A stretch of DNA of 64,000 nt from Heliocidaris erythrogramma (taxonomy: Eukaryota > Echinodermata > Echinoidea > Camarodonta > Echinometridae), in assembly GCA_025617745.1 (NCBI GenBank), contig CM046869.1, positions 8,606,668 to 8,670,667 on the forward strand, given 5' to 3'. Numbering within the stretch: the stretch's first letter is position 1; every line of letters begins with the position of its first letter. The position numbers and the translations under genes were made by a program. Shown here one piece after another: positions 22,929 through 33,553 of the stretch. Under the pieces are notes generated by a model. The model had not been told where the DNA came from. It ran no database searches and saw only the letters and a list, made by a program, of their open reading frames with translations.

Positions 22929-23360
22929 TGTAAAGGATTTAACGTGGAGAAGGTTTACGGTTCACCATGTGTGTTGGTAGGAGGAAAGGGAAAAGGAAAT
23001 TAGAGATGGATAGACGAGAAAGGATGACAAGAGAGAAAAGAAGAAATGATCTTTCGTGACAATGGGTGAAGTCCTGAAAAGGACTGTAGACCAGATGAGA
23101 TGAGATGAGAAGACTTGGTTGATGATCGATGGATGAGCAGCGATGGATTGAGTAGCGAAGGTTTGAGTAGATGAGGCTTGAGTAGGAGGTTACTCGACGT
23201 TTCGGACAGGTTGACTGTCCGTCATCAGGAGTGCTGTCTCGTCTATCCATCTCTAATTTCCTTTTCCCTTTCCTCCTACCAACACACATGGTGAACCGTA
23301 AACCTTCTCCACGTTATAAGCTCCACCATGCAAACCTTCAAAGATCATGTAAAGGATTTA
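22929..23360 (-). mobile_element. Palindromic retro-inserted element with 13-bp TSD and hammerhead motif
   Basis: A perfect 13-bp direct repeat, TGTAAAGGATTTA, flanks the element at 22929-22941 and 23348-23360. Inside, arms 22941-23019 and 23237-23315 are exact reverse complements over 79 bp, starting AACGTGGAGAAGGTTTACGG. A tail beyond the right arm (23316-23347) is absent on the left but present on the left of the sister copy at 61782. Copies are therefore truncated on opposite sides. The spacer holds AGTCCTGAAAAGGACT (23070-23085) and a hammerhead-like fold on the minus strand (23192-23232). The long target duplication fits retrotransposition better than cut-and-paste. A Penelope-like or retrozyme-like origin is inferred. 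Confidence 0.75.
23192..23232 (-). ncRNA. Hammerhead ribozyme-like motif (type I, minimal stem III)
   Basis: On the minus strand, read 5' to 3': stem I strand ACUC; the conserved box CUGAUGA; one extra C; stem II GGACAG/CUGUCC (6 bp) closed by loop UCAAC; the box GAAA; CGUC; then stem I strand GAGU, which pairs exactly with ACUC. A self-complementary ACGU overlaps GAAA and GUC, so stem III could form only between two copies. The predicted cleavage site follows GUC, between + positions 23196 and 23195. Minimal hammerheads with this dimeric stem III are known from Penelope-like elements and animal retrozymes (established knowledge). The unpaired C before stem II departs from the textbook core. 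Activity is untested. Confidence 0.6.
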
Positions 23361-23460
23361 TTAAGAACTTTTTGTAAGCACTGATCGTGACTCATCGAAT
23401 CAATATCAGATTTTTTTCCGATCAGATGCCTGAATAATAATGCATAATATATACATGTTT

Positions 23461-24325
23461 TGAATATCTCCCTCATTTAACGTTTTTCATCTTCTGCTTC
23501 TGCTTTACGCGCCATTCCGCCGCTATCTACCGTCAAGCCCTAAGAGACTGATGCAGTGTGAACTAAAGTGAAGAACATGCAAAACAAGTAGATTTTTTTT
23601 TTTTTAATATCTCCCTTAATCTATTTTTCCCACTAGCGTTTGTGCAACGACCACACCGTTGTAGAGTGCTGAAGTTTTGAGCTAAAGTGAAGACATGCAA
23701 ACAAAGATTTATCTATTTTTGATAATCTCCCGTAACGCATTTTATTGTCTTTTCCTACTATCGTTTAGGCTACACTGAAACCCTAAACAAGTGAAGATTC
23801 GACCTAGAGTGAAGACACGAAAAAAATTGGACTTACTTTTTTGTTATCACTCTCATCGTGTTTTTCTCGTATTTCCAATTATCTCCTGTGTTACGATTGT
23901 AGAGTACTGACGTTTTAAGCTAAAAAGAAGACATGAAAAAAAAAAATGATTTCTTTCAACGTAAATTTCTCGTCTTTATAACTATCTTCTGAGCTACCAT
24001 CAAACCCTAACAGAGTGCTGAAGTTTTGAGGTAAAGTGAAGACACGCAAAAAAAAAGAAAGAAAAGAGGTCGATTTATTCTTTGATATCTCCCTTAACAC
24101 GTTTTTCTCGTCTTTCGATCCCTCACTCTCTTCTGCGCTACCAAAGGCCCTTAAAAGAGTCTTGAAGTTTCAAGCTAAAGTGGGAACACGCTAAAGTAGA
24201 ATTTCCTTCAATCTTGATATCTCTCTCAACCGTGTTTTCTCGTCTTTCCCACTACCTCCTTCGCAACCAAAAAGCCCTTAAAATGTGATGGAATTTTAGA
24301 ATAAAAAGTGGCGACACGCTCTCTG
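23461..24325. repeat. Degenerate satellite, ~120-bp unit, about seven copies
   Basis: Units share GATATCTCCCTTAA, a CGTTTTTCTCGTCTTTCC block, CTACCATCAAACCCTAA and GAGTGCTGAAGTTTTGAG, then CTAAAGTGAAGACACGC with an A-run. ATCTCCC-type landmarks fall near 23467, 23608, 23724, 23844, 23960, 24086 and 24218. No coding capacity is seen. Confidence 0.75.
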
Positions 24326-24368
24326 TACCAGGAGTCATCCGGCCTGGAATGTGATATTGGACATATCG

Positions 24369-24393
24369 GTATACCTCTCAGCCAGAGGTATAC
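24369..24393. repeat. Perfect 10-bp hairpin GTATACCTCT/AGAGGTATAC
   Basis: Arms 24369-24378 and 24384-24393 flank a 5-nt loop. A similar GTATACC/AGGTATAC pair lies in the foldback at 6041-6541. Confidence 0.7.
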
Positions 24394-24940
24394 ACTGTCT
24401 CTCACGCTCCTCCCCTTGCCCACTCAGACAAATTGCGCTCTGTCTGCCAAACTGTCGTCAGGAAAATAGTCCTCGGGAGGGCCCCGTCCGCGAATTATTA
24501 ACCTCCTCTATCCCTCCAAATTAATTTGTTATATATTTCCAAAGACTTTGGTCGCATTCTGACGGTTTTCGTCTTTGCCTTTGATTTTTGTCTTGTTGCC
24601 AGTCCTGTGTTATTCTGTCGTCGTGTTCTGTTATCTTTGTATTTCTTCTTCTCTTGTATCTTAGTTCCATTACTTAGTGAGACTCTCTCTCCTCTGCCGC
24701 CGTCTAACCACGTTCCCTGTGTTAAATTTGTCTTAGGTTCGGAAAACTTTTGGTACGCGTACTATTACTTTTGCCATTGATTTATAAGTAAAAAACAAAT
24801 TGCCACAAGAGTGTTGGCTTTTATCCCGCTTGTATTTTGATCTTTAATAATTTCCATTTTTTTTTTTTTGGTTGTTGTTGCAGATATTCAAAGTCCCTGT
24901 TATTTAAATTTCGCAATTTCGCTTTTCAACAAACAATATA
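24394..24940. other. Non-coding stretch
   Basis: It holds a T-rich run near 24850-24870. The 84-codon frame at 24526-24780 is hydrophobic by composition only and is not recognised. Confidence 0.45.
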
Positions 24941-25021
24941 TTAACCCTTTGCCTACTGAAACGGAGTGGTCCCTTTATTTAAGCTTATGGGAATGAGCGA
25001 AATCAGCGGTCGAAGGGTTAA
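24941..25021. mobile_element. 81-bp TTAA-flanked mini-element (TTAACCCTTTG...CGAAGGGTTAA)
   Basis: TTAACCCTTTG at the left pairs with CGAAGGGTTAA at the right, TTAA included. Termini of the TTAACCCTTT type with a TTAA target are a piggyBac hallmark (established knowledge). Membership is inferred. Confidence 0.65.
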
Positions 25022-25268
25022 TCCAATCAAATTTCAATAAATTATTTTTTAAAAACGTGTCAATGCGTACGCAATATATCACGTTTCACGAATTCCATCA
25101 GTGTCATTGTTATCATTTAAGCGGACAGGCATTTTTTTCGAGTAATGGGGCAAACTTTACATGGACCCCATGTATGCCGATGACTGGCTGATCAAATATA
25201 TCGATCCCGTCTATGATTTCAACGATGGCTACTGCAGTAACTAAACCATAGAGGGCTTATTATATTGG

Positions 25269-25286
25269 CGGGGGGGGGGGGGGGGT
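25269..25286. repeat. Poly-G tract
   Basis: An uninterrupted run of about 16-17 G. Confidence 0.9.
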
Positions 25287-25574
25287 GCACACACCCCTCC
25301 TTTATGTTATTTTTTAAATCCAAAATGATGCACGTCGTTGCAGCCAAACCCGTCACACAGGCCGCCTGTATAATAAAGACCAGCTGTATATAGTGATTGT
25401 GTCACTTGTGTAAGACACATGCGTTTTAGAACCTGCCTTGAAAGGCCACTTGTCTACAGCGGCCACTATGTCTGTCTCCCTCTGGTGGCTTTCATAGAAA
25501 GGTTTGACTACATGGTTTTTCTCGTATTCCCCTCTCTAACCAAATTCCGTAGAGTATACGAGAAAAGTTTGGCG

Positions 25575-25645
25575 CTACGGAGGCATGCCACCCCCCCCCC
25601 CCAACCATGCACCCCTGTCTACATCGAATTCGTAGGTACGCCTCT
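25575..25645 (-). mobile_element. GGCGTA-poly(G) short repeat, minus strand
   Basis: On the minus strand AGAGGCGTACCTACG is followed by a GGGGTGCATGG block and a 13-G run ending in TGGCATGCC. This matches the layout of the copies at 35267, 36613, 40010 and 61554. Confidence 0.45.
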
Positions 25646-26029
25646 GATATTAGTTGTTGTCTGCTGAACGAAACATCTTTATTATCCATCCTAGTTTGAC
25701 TCAGACAAAAGTCAGTAGAAACCTTGGATATTGTCTTCTCATTTAACACCGTTTTTTTAAGAAAACAGACCAATACAATTCGATTTTGAACTGTGACGAA
25801 TATTTTATGTCAAATATGATCACTTCATGTTCCAATCTCTTCAGATAGTGATCATTATTAAGAAGACAGTCATGCAATTCCATGAAGACAATGATAATAC
25901 TCATTGTTTTCAAATAATATACTTGCAATTCATATTTGCTGTATCTCACTATTTCTGCCATTTCATTATGTAAAGTCACCTGGATTGGAAAAGAAGACCT
26001 TCGGGTTATAGATATTTATTCAGTTAATC

Positions 26030-26043
26030 CCCCCCCCCCCCCC
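26030..26043. repeat. Poly-C tract
   Basis: An uninterrupted C run of 14. Confidence 0.9.
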
Positions 26044-26117
26044 GGTCATCGATATGAATCTCTTCAAATTAACTCTACTATTGTTTTGTACAATTTGCTT
26101 GGTTTTGTCTTTGCCAA

Positions 26118-26359
26118 ATAAACTAATAATAACAATATAAATGATAATGATGATAATAATGCGCCGTATAGCTCACAGTGCATTTCAAGGAATAAATCCT
26201 GCCAGGTACCCATTTAACACCTGGGTGGAGAGTGGCAAGTGTGGATTAATGTCTTGCCAAAATACGCTAGTACCGGACTGAGATTCGAACCCTCAACCCT
26301 TGAAATGAGAGTCAAGTGAATGAACCACTATCACTATGAACCACTATACCACGGCACCT

Positions 26360-26361
<2 letters not shown>
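26118..26361 (-). mobile_element. tRNA-derived SINE
   Basis: On the minus strand a tRNA-like head has the A-box region GCCGTGGTATAGTGG (26338-26352) and the B-box GGTTCGAATC (26282-26291). A body with CCAGGTGTTAAATGGGTACC follows, then an ATT/ATC-rich tail at 26118-26160. The body resembles the SINE at 56818. An (AT)n run abuts its 5' end. Confidence 0.8.

Positions 26362-26411
<50 letters not shown>
26362..26411. repeat. (AT)n microsatellite
   Basis: About 24 uninterrupted AT units. Confidence 0.95.
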
Positions 26412-26413
<2 letters not shown>

Positions 26414-27926
26414 GCTCTTTATTCTTTTCAAAGCTTGGCGGTCATTTTGCTGGAATTACATGTCTTCTTTACGATTAGACTTTAAAAAAATAAATAAATA
26501 TAATCCTTGATTAACCATCAAAAAAGACCTGATAACCTGAAACGATACTTTGCTGTTAGCGGCATGCGACAACACCCAAATGTAGGCCAATCATATATTG
26601 ATTTCAAAGTATTTTTAAACGATTTTTTAAAATATAAAATGAACAGCATATATCGGAACCATGTGAACTAGTTCATATATTTTATAGAGTTAATTTTTCA
26701 TAAATAGAAAAACAAACTTAGTAGCCTCGGGATAGTTGATCTTTTGTCGGTGATATCCCAAGTTTGTTTTAATCGTAACTTCCATTTCCGTGCTCCACTA
26801 ACTTGAATAATGGATGCTCCATTGCTATATACAGTAGCAACGCGATGCTGTGGTGTTAAAACGCCGCAAGGAACTTTTCTCAGATATGGAAAACAAACAG
26901 AATCTATACCACGTTATTAGTGTAGACGGTAAAAATGTCCATATTTTAAGATTTGATTAGATATTCTTTCTGTGGAACAGCCACAGGTAAAATGTGAGCT
27001 CCGTGAATAAGTTAAAATGAAATAAATGAAATTAAATCTAATAAACGGCGGTTTTATTTTTAACATTATGAGAGCGGAAGCTCATCGTCTCTATACTAGT
27101 GTAGACGTTACCCTATTTACTCTCATGCATAGGCCTACATTGTAGAAAATAATTTGTATTTAGATGTCAGTGAATGCATTGTATAATCGTAAATATATTC
27201 GAATGAAATGAATAATTGTCAATGTTTAATACAATAGTTTGTTTAACTTACATTGTATAATAGTCTGTTTTGCCATTTTTCTGCCAGAATCATGAGAATT
27301 GTCCACTCCGACATTGGCAGTTTCTAACAAATATTTAGTCAAAAGTGCATTTTGCTAAGATTTGAAAAGTAAAGGCTGCGTGAATGATAATCTTTATGAA
27401 ATTTGTCTTTACGACACCTTTCTGCAAAACCTCTAAAAGACAGAGATAAAGATTAAAACTTATCAAACAAATCCTGTTTTTCTTTTCTTTTATAACTGCT
27501 AAATCAGATATCTGTTATGCGATTTCATATCTCTTTACATCCCCAAATGCTATGAATACAAATCATGTGATATGTTTCGAAAACTTCACATTGCCCTTAT
27601 ATAAACGCATACTAACAACCCATTTTGACATTTTGAACAGCAAATCTTCGTGATCAAAGCACGTCTTCAATTTAGGACGAATTTGTATCCGTGCATGACG
27701 CCATTTTATGCGGAACCTTTATAAACGAGCCTTGAACGCGCAACTAATCAATGAATAAATTCATTAAAACACTTCAACCGGGAAATTACCCGTAAAGGCC
27801 TATGTTTCACTTTTAGGGAGAATACAACCTAAAATAGCTAACTTAATATCTGTGGGTATACCCATTACGATCCCAAGTTTCCAACAAAACCGTTGCTTCG
27901 AGATTTCGGCTAACAAGCTGTACGTG
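26412..27926. other. Non-coding stretch
   Basis: 1.5 kb of AT-rich DNA in which I see no gene, RNA or repeat. Confidence 0.55.
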
Positions 27927-28328
27927 TTAAAGGTATTTCATCAATTTTACAGCCCTAAATTTTGAAGTTGTGTGAGTATGTGATAAATTACGAAATAATT
28001 TTTATTGGAAAATTTTGCAGATGTGAAAGGGATTATAATTAGCTTTTGATTAAGTAATAACAACAATTTGCTAACACATATTTTTTGCGACTCGAAAAAA
28101 ATCGCGTATTTTTTAAAATGATTTTTGGACCGTTACTATTAGATCTACTTTTGTTGTTTTCTGAATAGCTCTCTCTGCGACTACACCAAGATTTTCATTT
28201 CTTACAAAGGAGTTATAGAACTTGTGATCTTGAAGTTGCATAGGCAGTATCTACAGGATGTCTACTAGACATGTGCAAAATTTCGAGGAATTTTGTGCAA
28301 GTCTGCAAAAGGAATAAAGCACCTTTAA
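27927..28328. mobile_element. TTAA-flanked MITE, family T3 (402 bp)
   Basis: The left end is TTAAAGGTATTTCATCAATT. The reverse complement of the right end is TTAAAGGTGCTTTATTCC. Both TTAAs are present. The interior is AT-rich and non-coding. Confidence 0.65.
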
Positions 28329-28801
28329 GTTTGTAATAATATAGATAAAGAGTGCGTTTTACCATACTAGCAGTTCCACCTGAGTGAGAAAGCCACTCTC
28401 TATTATTGTGTTATTTACGGGAAGTCGATCCTCGCGTCAAATTGGACTTAATAAAAACAGAACAATGAGAGGAACAAATAAGTAAAAGTTTGATGAAATT
28501 CCAATTAAAAAAAATTAAGAAAGTTTTCAAGTAGTAATCGATAAAACACAAATTTGCATAATAAATCTCAGAATACCGCCCCTGATCGTAAGAAAATCCT
28601 ATCGCCAGTTTGTATTGTATCGATAAAAAAACACTTTACTTTACCTTTATCATTTTTCCTTGATCTACTTCCTCCATTTGGCTCTTGATGTGTTTTTCCA
28701 AAACTCCCTTTTTGTTTTGTTTTTTTCCTCTTAAGGTATGAGTCCCAGGTCTTTGCAATAGACTGAATCATGTGACCCTATGTTTTCTTTTTTTTTCAAA
28801 G

Positions 28802-28874
28802 CATGGCGTCGGGAAGCGAGGCCGCGAGGGGACGGAAAAGGTGTTCTTATATTGCATCCCGGAGACGTAAACAG
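28802..28874 (+). CDS. Candidate small coding exon (first coding exon of an unknown gene)
   Basis: A strong polypyrimidine tract (TTTTCTTTTTTTTTCAAAG) ends at an AG at 28800-28801. An ATG follows at once (28803) in an excellent initiation context (A at -3, G at +4). The frame starts MASGSEAARGRKR and is rich in Arg, Ala and Ser. It is clearly GC-richer than its flanks and stays open for 27 codons. Possible donors are CAG|GTTGAT (exon end 28874) or GAC|GTAAAC (28866). Both are mediocre. A longer frame in another phase (28780-28989) also crosses here. I recognise no family. It may be a real 5' coding exon or chance. Confidence 0.25.
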
Positions 28875-29106
28875 GTTGATACATAGCCTCAATGGCCTGC
28901 GTCTATTTGATAAAAATCTTCTCGAGTTGGGGATGGACAGTAGCTTTGGTTTAGCCGATGAGGGAGCATGCATGTGTACTGCTTTGTAAATATAACATTA
29001 CGTTTGGGGGTTCTTAAAACAAAGTTCGATGTACTAGCCCCATGTACTTGTCTTTGATATACCCACGTTCTCTCTTTTGATCTGTGTATCTGGTTTCCTC
29101 CTCCTC

Positions 29107-29330
29107 CTCGAATCTTTCTCTCTCTCTCTCTCTCTCTCCAGAAAGCCTTTCACATTAGATTCGCCTTTTCATTTTCCTCTTCTCATCCTCTTGCACTTCT
29201 CTTTCTCTCTCTTTTTTTTTTGTCTATCTATATCTCTCTCTCCCTCTCTCTTTCTCTCTCTCTGTATATTTTCTGCCCTCTCTTTACCAACATCAATCTT
29301 ACGTCTTCATCGCCTCTCTCTTGTGGCTGT
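29107..29330. repeat. CT-rich low-complexity tract
   Basis: CT runs are mixed with CTTTT and CTAT words. Ser/Leu-rich frames over it are artefacts. Confidence 0.9.
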
Positions 29331-29529
29331 CTAGGAAATAGCAAACACTTAGAGATTAAACATTAAGTATTCTGGGGGTATCGATCACAGTATCGAACAG
29401 AATGTTCTCAATTTATCATGCTCTTAGTTTTATATAAATGTTTCTCAATAAAATGTATCCGAAGCAAACAAAATATGTCTCTCAATCTGTGAGACTCTAC
29501 CTTTCTTTTGATATCTCTGTCGACCTATA

Positions 29530-29594
29530 TAGTATATCTATCTATCTAGCTCTCTCTTGCTCTCTCCCTTTCTCCCTCGTGCTGTGTCACCCTC

Positions 29595-29627
<33 letters not shown>

Positions 29628-29691
29628 ACTCTTTTTCACTCCGTCTGTCTGTCTCTCCGTCTACATGTTAAAGTATGACACCTGTCTGTCA

Positions 29692-29722
<31 letters not shown>

Positions 29723-29760
29723 TCCCCTATGTCCATCTCCCTATCTGTTTGTTTGTTTCT
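29530..29760. repeat. CT-rich tract with poly-C core
   Basis: It contains a C run of about 11 (29591-29603), followed by pure (CT)n blocks at about 29604-29625 and 29692-29719. Confidence 0.9.
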
Positions 29761-29846
29761 TTATATTATGTCCCTCCATCTCAACCACCTTCTCTCTCAA
29801 TTCAAGAGTTTTTATCAATGTTACCGTGGCCCGTGCATCCCATTGT

Positions 29847-29864
29847 TGACGTCACATGACGTAA
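29847..29864. promoter_or_regulatory. Paired CRE-like sites
   Basis: A perfect TGACGTCA is followed two bases later by TGACGTAA. Adjacent CREB/ATF-type sites could act as an enhancer element. There is no gene next to them in the window. Confidence 0.35.
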
Positions 29865-30334
29865 TATCCCTGATGAACGTTGATCAATGTCTGTGGATAA
29901 CACTCACTGGCGCGCATGATGGATGGCAGTAGTCCCAGGTTCAATTTCATGCCCTTCCAAAACTTTCATGAATTACTCTACTCCATGCAATTTGTCACCT
30001 TTAAATGTATTATTCTCCATTCAGATGAACATGATGAAAAATGAGACTGAATTGATATGGTAAATTTTACAGTAACAAAGAAAATCAACCATCAAATGAA
30101 TCAATTTTACAAATAAAACATTTTGGAACGATAGCGCTGCGGTGATGCGTGCACTCGGTGCCGAGCGGACGCAAAAGTCGATAACATAAGGAGGAGAATT
30201 TGACGGTGCGCCCAGTGCAGAATAATGAGAACAGCTTGAAACTTTTCGTTATGATAGGTCAATTCTATTTTTACACACTAGCTTAATATGACTCAAGATA
30301 TTCCGATTGTGTTTTTATTTGTGCTTCTTATTCT

Positions 30335-30362
30335 CCCCCCTCTCTCTCAGTCTCGTTCCATT

Positions 30363-30393
<31 letters not shown>

Positions 30394-30500
30394 GTCTCTT
30401 CTTCTTTGTTTTCTTCTCCCGCCGCTGACTGTCTCTCCCTGTTTCTCTCTTTCTTACTGTTCCATCCATCTCTCTGTCTCTCCCTCCATCTCTATGGATG
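30335..30500. repeat. CT-rich low-complexity tract
   Basis: TCTCTC runs with interspersed TTCTTC and CCATC words. Confidence 0.9.
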
Positions 30501-32139
30501 CTTCTCTTATCCTTACGTGTCACTGTGACAGTGTAGTGCAAACTTCAATTGACTTCCAATTTCCAAGCGCAAAGAGTTGCAGGGTATAGATTAGCCTTTA
30601 AAATCAAATATTGATTCGTGTCTATCTATACCCTATCGGTTATAATGACAAAGTCTGCTTGATTTTCAAGCCTAAATATATTGCAACTCTTTAGTTATTA
30701 TTTAGTTTTCAAGAATGTATACGTTCACCATTAAACTATTCACGATGAATCATTACCTTTTGTTGTGTGTTCGTCAAAGTACTTTTGGTTTCAACCGTTG
30801 GTGAACTACAGCTTTTGATTGACAGGTATACAATAATTATGTGGCCGTAATTGTAAACGGGGTAACGCCGTTGTTAAGTGAGTGTTATAATCGGCGAGTC
30901 AAGAACCAGTTTTGTGTTGATTTGCAATTAAGTCCAGACCTTTTCCCTGGTTACAGATGGAATTTTCTATCCTGACATTATCCAGACATGTTAATGGAGA
31001 GGATGTTCGGAAGGCTTTTTTTATTTTCAATGATTGACTTTTTCACAAATTATTTGCGAGATGTGTTTCGTACATTCCAAAAACTAACTGGTCATGCACA
31101 AAAATTAATTGAATAATATTTGATGGAATCGTTGGGTAAAAGGAAAAGCAAACCTACAGCTGTGATGAATACCAAATCAACTTCCTAAAAGAAACTCAAT
31201 GCCATATTGAGGAAATGGTACTCTACGCATCATGCCATGCATGTTACGATCAAAATGTTCACAAAGTCATCATGAAAATCAAAATCAGTTTTTTTTTGTA
31301 ATTGTAACTAAACTTTTTTCTTGCACAGAACTTAAAAGAATAAAAGTTAGTGATTTTGATGAATAAGTATTTAGTACTTGTAAAGTTAAGTCTATTATTC
31401 GTCGTCAGAGCATGACTTTTAAGTCAAACATGATTTCAAGCTCCTGCGACTTATTCGTCAGTGGCATATGTATACCTGGAAGAGAAAATTACCCAGATAG
31501 ATGTAAAAAGAGGGATTTCTTGCTTTTGCTTGATTTAAAAACGTTAGGGCAGCCAGTATAATCATGTAAAGCTAATGTTGAACGATTTGAAAGGTATATA
31601 TGAACTGAAATTAACGAGGCCATCTAATTCTCCAAAAAGTCAAACGTCATAGTACGTGTATTATCATGCGTAGAAAAAATATTAATTGTCATGTGAAAAA
31701 TGGGCTACTGCTTAATGGGTTAGGCTCCAGTGCGTTCCTACGTAAGGCGTTACGCTCGGGCAAATATGCAAACAGTTGTCATAAAAAGGACTGTTTTCAA
31801 TTGTGGAAATTACACACTGGTGGTTTCATATTGATGCTATCTAGGCACCAGCGCGCTGCAGCGTCACAACTTTGACCCTGTATTGTGTGTTTAAATATCG
31901 AAGTGTTTAATTTTTAGCTAGAAAACAATCAATAAGCATCTGAATGTAAGTATCTTCCGTATTACTTTCATTATCATCATAAATAACGTTTGTTTGTTTT
32001 TGTTCTGTTTTTGTTGAGGAATTATACGATAAATATTTAAACAATAATGCAATTTGCGTTTGTGTTGATATTGCCGCGTTGATGTCAATCAGTAATTTCA
32101 CTAATCAAGCATGAAGGTTGCTTTCTTTTTCATTCAACC
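30501..32139. other. Non-coding stretch with one PBX/MEIS-type decamer
   Basis: No gene is supported. TGATTGACAG, the composite PBX-MEIS motif, lies at 30816-30825 beside an AATAATTAT homeodomain-like word. The remainder is AT-rich. Confidence 0.45.
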
Positions 32140-32660
32140 TTGACGATGTATGACGTCACAAAGCTGTTCGACTACCGAGTGGCTCAAAGTGAAATGCCGC
32201 CTCCTACGGTATACAATCAGTCTCCTCACTGTTGTTTTCTCCTTTCGGATTTGACATTGCGTGTAGAATGATAATTCATACATGAACGCGCCGCGCTGGA
32301 AGGTTCAGCTTCTGGAATCCGGAGTTAGATCTGTGACAGCTTTTCTTTGTAATGCTCAGGAAAGCTGGCGTGATCATCAGTCCTTGCTGGCATCAGGGCG
32401 AGCGGGCGTGCCGAAAACGAGCCATCCACACGCAGACTATGCATCCATGCCAGCTTAACACCAATAGTACAACTACGCGGGAAATACATCACGGATTGCA
32501 TTGTCATTGGTGCTCCTCGTTTCGCTACTTTTAGATGCATTTATGAGCACCGCCGAGACTCCGGGAACTCTTTTATTCTTCTCGAGGGCGGGAAATCTGT
32601 AATGAGCCCGCTGAGGTAACCTCATTCACCCGCTGTGAGGGCAGGTTATCTGCCGCTCCC
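32140..32660 (+). promoter_or_regulatory. GC-rich candidate promoter/regulatory block upstream of the 33554 exon
   Basis: This is the GC-richest non-repeat block near the main exon. It contains a CRE (TGACGTCA, 32151-32158), two E2F-like words (CGCGGGAAAT near 32475 and GGGCGGGAAA near 32586), an inverted half-site TGAGGTAACCTCA (32612-32624) and an AGATAA GATA site on the minus strand near 32647. No clear TATA box is seen. Position about 0.9-1.4 kb 5' of the coding start fits a promoter or 5' UTR, but that is inference. Confidence 0.35.
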
Positions 32661-33553
32661 TGAACTTTACTTTTCTTTCTGGTTTTTTTTTTAAAGTCGG
32701 GCTGCTCACAAAACAAGAATGATGCGCTAGGAATAGACAAGACGGGGAATTTTAATAACCGATGCGGTTTTGGATTTATACATCTCTCTTCCTAACTTTC
32801 ACTGGAACCCTACTGGATTTATCAGCGTGGGCCTATCAATTTGGTTCGTTTTCTCGATTTCGACAGTTCTTCAACCTCGCTTCTTTCTTTCCTGACGCCG
32901 TGCAGGGAGTTGGGTCATGCAAATGAATTTGATTATACCTACATCCATTCATCAACTGTCTCCTTCTCGATCACAGTTGTCGTATTCGTTTCGTTCATAA
33001 AAACAGGAAATCCTGACTTGGTTTTAAGTGCATTCATCACGTGACCCACTTGCTCTGGAAATGGTATGCATCGATCTCATTTCACATTAAGCTATTAGAT
33101 TTAAGGAAATACCAAACTGGATATTACCTTTCTACGATATTTTTTCCCAGGTATAGGTGTGTTCTCATTAGCCTTTCTCGTTTTCTTGTTGTTCGTCAGA
33201 ATCAATTAACCGTATATACGCAGCAATGTCTGGACTTTTAATCTAACTAATTGGGAATAATACCGATATATATATCGATGTGGAATTGTTGCCGTTTTAG
33301 ATAGCATGGATGCACTACATAATCGATAGTGATGATAATTATAAAAAATGATGCCAACTTCTGCTGATATGGTTGCCTACATCTGTAACGTTACCTGCAG
33401 ATAAATATGTAAATTGTTCATCATACCGCAGCTTATAGACTATGACAACGAGCATAACGGTTTGACAGGGCAATTAGCGAATGACTGATTATTTGATCCC
33501 GGTGACAAAATTTGGAAAATTATTTTTGATTCGCTCTGGATATAATCACCATC

